DNA of 64,000 nt. Source: CAYSYM01 sp964435115. GTDB lineage: Bacteria; Chloroflexota; UBA6077; CF-72. This document shows, one piece after another, positions 44,361 to 51,746 of the stretch. The position numbers and the translations under genes are program-made. Below the pieces are notes generated by a model that worked only from the letters and a program-made list of their open reading frames with translations, was not told where the DNA came from and searched no databases. Every line of letters starts with the position of its first letter. Positions within the stretch are counted from its first letter, which is position 1. Location: contig CAYSYM010000005.1 of NCBI GenBank assembly GCA_964435115.1, positions 1 through 64,000 on the forward strand, in the 5' to 3' direction.

Positions 44361-44364
<4 letters not shown>
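43510..44364 (-). CDS. ABC-2 type permease
   Basis: A 284-residue membrane protein, about six helices, with AISGEVDAGTLHAVLARPIR (about 90-109), the typical ABC-2 coupling segment (GE-x(3)-GTL-x(3)-LA-x-P). GTG 44364 overlaps the ATPase stop upstream as GTGA. The extended upstream frame is a shadow of that ATPase gene. Probably forms an exporter with the ATPase encoded just before it. Confidence 0.87.
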
Positions 44365-45300
<936 letters not shown>

Positions 45301-45323
<23 letters not shown>

Positions 45324-46167
45324 GCGTGAGGTCGATCGACAGCCCTGGCCCGGCGCCCACGCCGTAGACCCGGTCGCCTTGCTGCCACAGCACGCCGCTG
45401 AACAGGCCCGACCGCTCCTTCAGCAGGATGCCCTGCGTCCCGGCGACCCGCGTCGGCTGCGAGCTGAGCTGGTCGGTCGGGACTGGGATGGGCAGCGTGG
45501 TCCGCCAGTCCGGAATCGCGCGAAGCTGCTGGACCGTCTCGGGCGGGAGGCCCGGCAGGTCCAGCAGGAAGGCACGTATCTCATCCAACGACACCTTGCC
45601 GTCCACGCCCGCCGCCGGCGCGCCGGCCTGGCCGACGACGAGGCCCGGGCCGGTGTCGGTGGCGGGGTACTGCAGCAGGACGGCGGCTGGCATGGAAACG
45701 ACCAGCGTCGCGCCATCGAAGCTGTCTGGCAGGCTGACGTCGGGTCGACCGATCGACTGGTAGTAGGCGCGTGCCTTCGCCTTGTCGAACGTGAAGCGGA
45801 GCTCGCTGGCTGGCGTGACCGTGATCTGAGGGGTGGCCGCGATCGTGGCCGGGAGCGTCGCCGGGTCCGGCTGCTTGACCGTGAAGCCGACCAGACGCGA
45901 CGCCTCTTGCACGGTCTTGACGGCCTGGGCCTGCGTCCGGCCCGGATCGCCGCCCTGGAGCGTGCCGAGGCGGCTTAGCTCCCCCAGGGCGGACTGAGCC
46001 TGGGGTCCGACGGTGACGACCGTGAGCTGCTGGCTGCGGAATTGGGCCAGGAACGCTGCCGCGGCGGCCTGGCCCTGGGGCGTCCCCACCACGAGGGTGA
46101 GGAGGAGGGCGGTGGCGAGCCCGCCGAAGGCGATCCGCCAACGGTAGAAGGTGAGTGCGAGGGTCAC
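45301..46167 (-). CDS. Membrane-anchored protein of unknown function, first gene of ABC operon
   Basis: A 288-residue protein: one N-terminal helix (WRIAFGGLATALLLTLVVGT, about 10-29), then FLAQFRSQQLTVVTVGPQAQ and an extracytoplasmic domain rich in beta segments, ending LWQQGDRVYGVGAGPGLSID. The FxxxFRxxxLxVVxV start resembles the outer domains of chloroflexal/actinobacterial anti-sigma-like proteins, but no sigma-factor gene or zinc-finger motif is present. GGGAGG 8 nt before GTG 46167. It overlaps the ATPase gene by 23 bp, so it likely acts with the two exporters, perhaps as sensor. Confidence 0.6.
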
Positions 46168-46306
46168 TGGACAGTCCTCCCGAGAATCTGCTGCCTTCCA
46201 TTCTGCAGCCGGCGCCCGGATCCGCCAATGCAGCGCTGGGATACCGCCGTTCCAGCGCCGGGCGGGGCACCGCGTCGGGCCCTTCGAGCCGGCGCGGCCC
46301 GCGGCC

Positions 46307-46312
46307 TATACT
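46307..46312 (+). promoter_or_regulatory. TATACT -10 box before moaD
   Basis: TATACT ends 8 nt before GTG 46321. No SD present; a leader of only a few bases is expected. Confidence 0.4.
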
Positions 46313-46320
46313 CCGCAGCA

Positions 46321-46602
46321 GTGCCCGACTCCGTTGCTGTAGCCCTGGGAAGTGGTGGCCCGCACGTGCGGGTGCGCCTGTTCGCCGCCTACCGTGAGGC
46401 CGTGGGATCGGCCCACCTGGACGTCCCGCTCGCGCCGGGCACCTGCGTTGCCGACCTCCTCCAGACGCTGCGCGAGCACCACCCGAAGCTCATCGCGACG
46501 CGGGGGCTCGTCGCCGTGAACCGCGAGTACGTCGGGCCCGAGTTCGCGCTGCGGGACGGGGATGAAGTGGCGCTGATTCCTCCGGTCAGCGGCGGGGCGT
46601 AG
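46321..46602 (+). CDS. moaD: Molybdopterin synthase small subunit MoaD with extra C-terminal Ala
   Basis: A 93-residue ubiquitin-fold sulfur carrier. LFAAYREAVGSAHLDVPLAP opens the fold and the tail reads VALIPPVSGGA. Function requires a terminal Gly-Gly that is adenylated and thiocarboxylated; here one Ala follows it, confirmed by codons GGC GGG GCG TAG. A JAMM-type peptidase would have to remove it, as known for some sulfur carriers. Two bases separate its stop from the moaE start. Confidence 0.85.
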   Translation: MPDSVAVALGSGGPHVRVRLFAAYREAVGSAHLDVPLAPGTCVADLLQTLREHHPKLIATRGLVAVNREYVGPEFALRDGDEVALIPPVSGGA

Positions 46603-46604
46603 CA

Positions 46605-47060
46605 GTGTTCCAGGTGGTCCCCGGGCCGATCGACGGGCTGGCTCTGGAGGACGCGGTGCGCACCGACGCCGATGGGGCCGTCGTCGTCTTCCGCGGCGTC
46701 GCCCGCCGGTACTCGCGTGGGCGGGAGGTGGTGCACCTGGAGTACGAGGCGTACCCGGAGATGGCCGAGAAGGTGATGGCCGAGATTGGCGACGAGATCG
46801 CCGGGAAGTGGCCGGCCAGCAAGGTCGCCATCGTCCACCGCACCGGCGTGCTCGCGATCGGCGAAGCCTCCGTCGTCGTCGCCGTCTCGGCCCCGCACCG
46901 GGACGCGGCCTTCGCCGCCTGCCGGTACGCGATCGACCGGCTGAAGCAGGTCGTGCCCATCTGGAAGCGGGAGGTGTGGAGCGACGGGTCGGAGTGGATC
47001 GGCTGGGAGCACCAGCCCGCGCCGGCTCCCGCCGAGTCGGCGCCGCCGCCCGCTCGCTGA
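46605..47060 (+). CDS. moaE: Molybdopterin synthase large subunit MoaE
   Basis: A 151-residue MoaE. GAVVVFRGVARRYSRGREVV (about 24-43) and the catalytic end VPIWKREVWSDGSEWIG (about 118-134), with Lys of WKRE and Arg pair contacting precursor Z, are intact. With MoaD it inserts the dithiolene sulfurs into precursor Z to make molybdopterin, needed by the CoxL-like enzyme at 52-54 kb. Pro/Ala tail of about 15 residues extends past the usual end. GTG start. Confidence 0.93.
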   Translation: MFQVVPGPIDGLALEDAVRTDADGAVVVFRGVARRYSRGREVVHLEYEAYPEMAEKVMAEIGDEIAGKWPASKVAIVHRTGVLAIGEASVVVAVSAPHRDAAFAACRYAIDRLKQVVPIWKREVWSDGSEWIGWEHQPAPAPAESAPPPAR

Positions 47061-47258
47061 ACGCTGCCTGGGCCCAGTCGGACGGCACCCCTCGCCCCGT
47101 CCGGCCAGCGCTGCCTGGAGGCGCCGCCGGCCGCGCTAGCACACTGCAGGGCGCGAGGGCTGGAATCATGCGTCAAGCTCTGGCGGTGGGATGTCGTCAA
47201 TCCCGTGGAGTCCCCCGGCGGCGCGGGCGAAGCGAGGAGCCGGCCGCGTGGGGGCTTC

Positions 47259-47264
47259 TAGAAT
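47259..47264 (+). promoter_or_regulatory. TAGAAT leaderless-type -10 box
   Basis: TAGAAT ends exactly 6 nt before the GTG at 47271, with no SD. Same geometry as the boxes at 9210 and 47750. Confidence 0.45.
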
Positions 47265-47270
47265 GGGGCG

Positions 47271-47723
47271 GTGCGCCAGGAGTCAACGCGGCCGCCGCTC
47301 GTCTTCCAGGTGACCATCGCGGCCCCGCCAGAAGCGGTCTTCGACACCTTCTTCGCCACGCCCCAGCGCTGGCTCTGCCGGAGCGGTGGCCTCGAGCCAC
47401 GGATTGACGGGCGCGTGCGGCTGTGCTGGCCAGATGGGTGCGTGGCCGGGCGACTGGTGCAGCACGAGCCCCCACGCACGGCCCGCTTCACCTGGCGGTG
47501 GGAAGGTGACGCGCTGCCGGAGACCATCGTCGTGGTCGGCCTGGGAGCCACCGCGCGCGGGGGCCGGGCGGCGACGCGGCTCGAGCTGGAGCACTACGGC
47601 TTCGGGGTGGGCGCGGATTGGGACCTGGTGTACCTGGGCGCGGCGCGTGCCTGGGCGGGCTACCTGAAGAACCTGCGGGCGGTGCTCGAGACGGGGGTGG
47701 ACCTGCGCGAGGACGACGAGTAG
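47271..47723 (+). CDS. SRPBCC/AHSA1-domain protein
   Basis: A 150-residue START/Bet-v1-like fold: VFQVTIAAPPEAVFDTFFAT (about 11-30), ARFTWRWEGDALPETIVVVG (about 71-90) and the C-terminal helix LGAARAWAGYLKNLRAVLE. Such proteins bind hydrophobic ligands or, as AHSA1, stimulate Hsp90; in soil bacteria most are of unknown role. Start GTG appears leaderless. Confidence 0.8.
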   Translation: MRQESTRPPLVFQVTIAAPPEAVFDTFFATPQRWLCRSGGLEPRIDGRVRLCWPDGCVAGRLVQHEPPRTARFTWRWEGDALPETIVVVGLGATARGGRAATRLELEHYGFGVGADWDLVYLGAARAWAGYLKNLRAVLETGVDLREDDE

Positions 47724-47749
47724 GCGGCGGGGACGACGGACCCGCCTGC

Positions 47750-47755
47750 TAGGAT
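47750..47755 (+). promoter_or_regulatory. TAGGAT leaderless-type -10 box
   Basis: TAGGAT ends exactly 6 nt before GTG 47762. The GGAG in between would be too close to act as an SD. Confidence 0.4.
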
Positions 47756-47761
47756 GGAGCC

Positions 47762-49225
47762 GTGCCCAGCGTCGCCGCACGCCTGCGCGCTCCGCGGGTC
47801 CTCAGAGTCGATCGGGCGCCATCCGTCACCACGTCGGCGACGCGCGTCTTGCTCATCGCGTCGCTGGGGTACCTGCTGGCGAGCTGGGCCATGAACCCGG
47901 TCTCGGCCATCCTGCCGACCATCTCGTCCGAGCTGGCCATCGACCCGGCGCGCACCGGGTGGGTGATGAACGCGTACTTCCTGCTCCTCGTGGGCTGGGT
48001 GCTCGTCGCCGGGCGGCTGGGCGACGCCTTCGGCCATGGCGCCGTCTTCCGCCTCGGCTGCCTCGTCTTCGCCGCGGGGTCGGTGCTGGGCGCGCTACCG
48101 GGCGGGTTCGTCGGGCTCCTCGTCGGCCGCGCGGTGCAGGGTACGGGCTCGGCCATGCTCTTCGGCACCACACTCGCCATCGTCGCCGCCGCCTTCCAGG
48201 GCCGTCGGCTCGCCTGGGCGATTGGCATCCTCACCATGTCGTCTGGGGTGAGCGCGATCGTCGGGGTATGGGTCAGCACGGCCCTCGCGCAGCGCGTGGG
48301 CTGGCAGTGGGCGTTCGCGGTGCCGGCCGTGGTCGGCCTCCTGGTGGCCGCGTCCAGCCACGGGTTACCCTCGGTGCGGCGGACCCGTGCCAGGGACCTG
48401 GACTGGCTCGGCGCTGGGCTGCTCTTCGGGGCGCTGACCCTCCTGCTGCTCGGGCTGAACCACCTCCACGCGGGCGCGCAGACGTTCGAAGCCGGCGTGG
48501 GCTACCACCTGTCGACGCAGGGGGCGAGCCTGGTGTTCCTGGCGGGCTTCTTCTGGCGCGAGCTGCGGACGTCCACCCCGCTCATTCCACTGCGAGTGTT
48601 CGGCGACCTCCGTCTGACGACCGGCGTGCTGGCGAATGGGATCGCCCATTCCAGCATGCTGGCGACCGGCTTGCTGCTCCCCTTCCTTCTGGAGCGGGGC
48701 CGCGGCTACACGCCGAACGAGACGGCCGGGTTGCTGGTCATCATGCAGGCCAGCCTCATGGCTGGCTCGTACGGCGGAGGGTGGCTCTTCTCGCGCCGCG
48801 GCACGCCGGCCATCGGCGTTGTCTCCATCAGCGCGCTCGCAGGGGGGCTCCTGCTGCTCGGGAAGGTCGGGGCGGACCTGCCGCTGGAGGCGCTGCTCGG
48901 TGTCGTCGCCGTGCTTGGCGCCGGCCTGGGCAGCTTCACGGCCGTCAACAACACTGCGGTCATGCGGAGTGTCGCCGCCGACCAGCGCGGCTTCGCCTCC
49001 GGGCTGGTGGAAACGACCCGCCAGCTCGGCCACTCCGTGGGGGTCAGCCTCTCCAGTGGCCTGCTCGCCGCGAGCATCGCCGCGGCGGCCGTCCCGGCCG
49101 CGGGCTACCGCACGGGCTTCTCGGACGCCGCGCTCCTGATGGGTCTGGTCTCGGCCTCCGGTGTGCTCGCCGTGCTCTACCCGACGCTTCGCGCCCGGCT
49201 GCAGCCCGGCCGCGCCGTCGGGTGA
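47762..49225 (+). CDS. MFS drug exporter, DHA2 (14-helix) type
   Basis: A 487-residue transporter with about fourteen helices. After helix 2 comes LVAGRLGDAFGHGAVFRLG (motif A, G-x-LGD-x-FG), and VGRAVQGTGSAMLF follows (motif B-like Arg). The central loop and extra helix pair (WLGAGLLFGALTLLLLGLN) place it in the EmrB/QacA-like DHA2 group that expels hydrophobic drugs by proton antiport. Convergent with the stand-alone receiver gene. Confidence 0.88.
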   Translation: MPSVAARLRAPRVLRVDRAPSVTTSATRVLLIASLGYLLASWAMNPVSAILPTISSELAIDPARTGWVMNAYFLLLVGWVLVAGRLGDAFGHGAVFRLGCLVFAAGSVLGALPGGFVGLLVGRAVQGTGSAMLFGTTLAIVAAAFQGRRLAWAIGILTMSSGVSAIVGVWVSTALAQRVGWQWAFAVPAVVGLLVAASSHGLPSVRRTRARDLDWLGAGLLFGALTLLLLGLNHLHAGAQTFEAGVGYHLSTQGASLVFLAGFFWRELRTSTPLIPLRVFGDLRLTTGVLANGIAHSSMLATGLLLPFLLERGRGYTPNETAGLLVIMQASLMAGSYGGGWLFSRRGTPAIGVVSISALAGGLLLLGKVGADLPLEALLGVVAVLGAGLGSFTAVNNTAVMRSVAADQRGFASGLVETTRQLGHSVGVSLSSGLLAASIAAAAVPAAGYRTGFSDAALLMGLVSASGVLAVLYPTLRARLQPGRAVG

Positions 49226-49364
49226 CGCCCTGGAGCGCGCCATCGGGTCGGGCCAGGCCGCGCCGCACGGGTGGGGCCGGGGGCTGCAGCCGGGCGCGCC
49301 GGCGGAGGCTCAGCCGGGTGCGGCGCCGGTGCGGCCCGCCAGCGCCCACACGCCTCGCGCCGTG

Positions 49365-49805
49365 TCAGGCCGAAGGCGAGCCGGCAGGGCCCCGGAGTTG
49401 GTTGCCGCCGGAGCCGCCGTCGTGCCGCCGGGCGGCCGCCTGCTCGACCTGTGCCAGCAGGTCGGCCAGGTCGAAGGGCTTCTGGATGACCCCGTCCGCT
49501 CGGCGGGCTTCACTCCCCATCATCAGCATCGCATAGGCGCTCACCACGATGACCGGGATGTCGCACGTCGGCTTGCTGCTCTTCAGCTCGTGGAGGACGT
49601 CGAGGCCGGACTTCTGCGGCATGGCCAGGTCGAGCAGGATGACGTCCGGGTCGTGCTCGGCTGCCTGGGCGAGACCTGTGGGGCCATCCGAGGCCTGCAG
49701 GACCGCGTAGCCTTCGCTGGCCAGGAGGTCCGCCATCAGCGAGCGAATCCACGGGTCGTCCTCCACCACCAGGACACTCTTCTGGCCCCTGTCCGCGGCG
49801 CTCAT
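49365..49805 (-). CDS. Stand-alone receiver-domain response regulator
   Basis: A single receiver domain of about 146 residues: acidic pair in VLVVEDDPWI (about 11-20), phospho-acceptor Asp59 in VILLDLAMP, Ser/Thr switch VIVVSAYA and Lys in QKPFDLADL (about 104). No output domain; a short Gly/Pro tail follows. Such CheY-like proteins act by protein contact. ATG 49805 has GGAGAGG 8 nt upstream; GTG 49814 is a poorer alternative. TAGACT at 49823-49828 (minus) could be -10. No kinase gene is adjacent. Confidence 0.88.
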   Translation of the reverse strand: MSAADRGQKSVLVVEDDPWIRSLMADLLASEGYAVLQASDGPTGLAQAAEHDPDVILLDLAMPQKSGLDVLHELKSSKPTCDIPVIVVSAYAMLMMGSEARRADGVIQKPFDLADLLAQVEQAAARRHDGGSGGNQLRGPAGSPSA

Positions 49806-50013
49806 GCTGCTCACCTCTCCTCAGTCTAGGGCCACCTGCGTGCCGGGTCTCCCACCCGCCACGCTGCCGCTGCGCGCACCACGCGCCCGGCCCCCGGTGG
49901 AGCGGGTAGCCAGTGGACTTGCACACGGCGTGCCAGGAACGCGCCGCCGGTGGGGAGCGAGGCGGGGCCGACGCGGCCGGGCTGGTGAGACGGACTTGAG
50001 ACCGGCGCGCCGC

Positions 50014-50042
50014 TTGCGGCGTGGGCGGGCGCGCGCTATAAC
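50014..50042 (+). promoter_or_regulatory. Sigma70-like promoter in the gene-poor region
   Basis: TTGCGG (50014-50019), a 17-bp spacer and TATAAC (50037-50042), one of the best promoters in the window. Transcription would begin near 50049, but no large gene follows on this strand. Confidence 0.5.
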
Positions 50043-50048
50043 GAAAAC

Positions 50049-50266
50049 GAATCACCGAGGGCGACGCGCACCCCGTGGTTTCGCCCGGAAGGGGGGTGCT
50101 AGCGAGAGCGATGCATTTCGGTTTCCGGAGGCTGCACACACTTCACTGCCGACGGCAGGTAGACGCGTAGCGCCCCAGCAGTGCCGAGGAGGCTGGGGCA
50201 GCCCAGCGATGGGCATGATAGCGGGGAAACCCATCCTGTGGAGGCCGCTGGATCTCCAGCGGCCTC
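50049..50266 (+). ncRNA. Candidate structured RNA between promoter and terminator-like stem
   Basis: About 220 nt without a convincing reading frame. Visible stems: GGGCGA/TCGCCC, GCACCCC/GGGGTGC (these compete or nest), CTGCC-GAC-GGCAG (near 50150), GCCCCAGC/GCTGGGGC around a 12-base loop (near 50175-50200), GATGGG/CCCATC, and the closing 11-bp stem at 50241. I could not match it to 6S, SRP, tmRNA, RNase P or a known riboswitch. It may be a small RNA or the leader of the small basic gene at 50343. Confidence 0.4.
50241..50266 (+). terminator. Perfect 11-bp stem with tetraloop
   Basis: GAGGCCGCTGG and CCAGCGGCCTC enclose ATCT. Only a short GTTC follows, not a U-tract. Position fits termination of the candidate RNA. 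Confidence 0.5.
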
Positions 50267-50342
50267 GTTCATGGCCGCGACCTGGGGAGGGACGAACCAG
50301 CGAGCGGCGGCCCCGTCCTCGAACTCCCCCGAAAGGCTCGGC

Positions 50343-50531
50343 ATGCGAGGGATCTCTCAGCTCCGACGTGGTCGCCGCCTTCAAGCCCGGGCCAAGCGGC
50401 AGCGCTTGCGCCGCTCGCAGCCTCGCTTCGCGGGCGGACAGCTCCGCTCCGCCTTCAAGGCCGCGCCCCGGAAGCCGCGCCCCAGGCAGCCCTACCTGGC
50501 CAGCGCCGCCAACCTGGGCAAGCTGGTCTAG
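50343..50531 (+). CDS. Small, very basic hypothetical protein
   Basis: A 62-residue frame (MRGISQLRRGRRLQARAKRQ at the start, ending QPYLASAANLGKLV) with about a third Arg/Lys, suggestive of nucleic-acid or ribosome binding. AAAGG lies 6 nt upstream of the ATG; a longer in-frame start at 50271 has no SD. The second half has strong G/C third positions. No family recognised, and a chance frame is possible. Confidence 0.4.
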   Translation: MRGISQLRRGRRLQARAKRQRLRRSQPRFAGGQLRSAFKAAPRKPRPRQPYLASAANLGKLV

Positions 50532-50740
50532 CAGCCCCGGCGGGGCGTGCGCCTCGCTCGGCCTTGCGTGGCGCGGGAGGACGCCCCGTCGGATCGCACA
50601 CGCGTGCGGCAGGCGTCCAGGCCGGCGGGGAGAGAGCCCGCGAGCCGCGCCCCCGGTCTCACGGGTGTGACCTCGGGTCTTCTTGCGGCCGACGTGGCTG
50701 GCCGCGGGCTGCAGGGCGCCGGGGCCCGGGGAGCGGGGCG
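50532..50740. other. Spacer without recognisable gene
   Basis: G+C-rich sequence between the small basic frame and the PilZ gene's 3' end; frames are Arg-rich and lack SD. Nothing recognised. Confidence 0.4.
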
Positions 50741-51643
50741 CTACGGCGCCGGCCGCAACCGGAGGCTCGCCATGCAGAAAGCCACGCCTATCTCGGCCGC
50801 GGGCGCCGCACCCGTGGAGCGGACCACCACGGCCCGCAGGGTCCGGGCCGTGGGGCTGCCGGGTGGCGTGAACGTGACGTCGAGGTCCGCCCCAACCGGC
50901 AGCGCGATCCCCCGCAGGCGTGCCCCGCCATCGCTGAGGTCGACGACGCGTGCCGCTAGGACCCCGCCCCGGTGGCGGCTGCGGATCGTCGCCGGCAGGT
51001 TGACCTTGTAGCGCCGCGACCGGCGGATGGCGCGCGAGCCGAGCGCCACGAGGTAGACCCGTCCCTGGCCGTACGCGGCCAGGCGCCCCGCCCGCGACGT
51101 GCGCTCGCCCGCCAGCGTCAGCCTCAGGAGCGCGCCCGCCGGCGGCGCCCGGCCGCCCGGACGGTCGCCTTCCAACAGCAGGATGTTGGAAGTCGTGTAG
51201 AGCAGCCGCGCCGTCGTCGTCTCACCGCGCTCCCACTGCACGGCCACCTCCTCGGCCAGCGGCGGAACGACGGGCGTCTCGGGCGGGGGAGCGGCGGCCG
51301 GCGGGGGTGGCGAGGCCGCGGGCCGCCGGGGTGGCGCGGCCACCGGACGGGGGGCAGCAGGGAGGCGTCGGTACCGCCGCCCTTCGTAGGCCGCGGCCCA
51401 GGCTCGAATGTCCGCTTCGGTCAGCGACCACGATGCCTGCCGCAAGCGGGGCAGCAGCAGCTGCTGCCTGAACTCGTGGGAGCGCGCCAGATCCTCGTCG
51501 GCGTAGGGGCGCCCGAAGACGTCGGAGAGGATGGACTGCGCCAGGTCCTTCCCCGCGCCTCGCACCAGGTGGCGCCGCCCGTGCACCCGGACGAAGACCC
51601 GACTCCCCCCGTCACGCGTCGCTTCCCCAATGTAGGTTCGCAT
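50741..51643 (-). CDS. PilZ-domain protein
   Basis: A 300-residue protein. The C-terminal PilZ domain (about 205-295) has the cyclic-di-GMP motifs RRSRR (207-211) and DLSDGG (235-240), the R-x(3)-R and D-x-S-x(2)-G pair. The N-terminal 90 residues form a separate small domain (SRVFVRVHGRRHLVRGAGKD), followed by a Pro/Ala linker and a YcgR-like beta segment (about 130-205). It probably binds c-di-GMP and relays it to an unknown partner. No flagellar, cellulose or GGDEF genes are nearby. Confidence 0.88.
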   Translation of the reverse strand: MRTYIGEATRDGGSRVFVRVHGRRHLVRGAGKDLAQSILSDVFGRPYADEDLARSHEFRQQLLLPRLRQASWSLTEADIRAWAAAYEGRRYRRLPAAPRPVAAPPRRPAASPPPPAAAPPPETPVVPPLAEEVAVQWERGETTTARLLYTTSNILLLEGDRPGGRAPPAGALLRLTLAGERTSRAGRLAAYGQGRVYLVALGSRAIRRSRRYKVNLPATIRSRHRGGVLAARVVDLSDGGARLRGIALPVGADLDVTFTPPGSPTARTLRAVVVRSTGAAPAAEIGVAFCMASLRLRPAP

Positions 51644-51746
51644 GGGCCGCCCGTTCCCTGTATCGGCCGGAGTGCTGGCGGTCTTGAGCCCAGCCCGCGC
51701 GGGCAGCTGCGCCCAGCCCCGCTCGGCCGCGCCGACCGAGCGGGGG

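Noticed and set aside
50049..50266. Cyclic-di-GMP, cobalamin or SRP RNA identity for the structured region
   Set aside because: Conserved core sequences of those RNAs were not found; only generic stems and a GGAAG.
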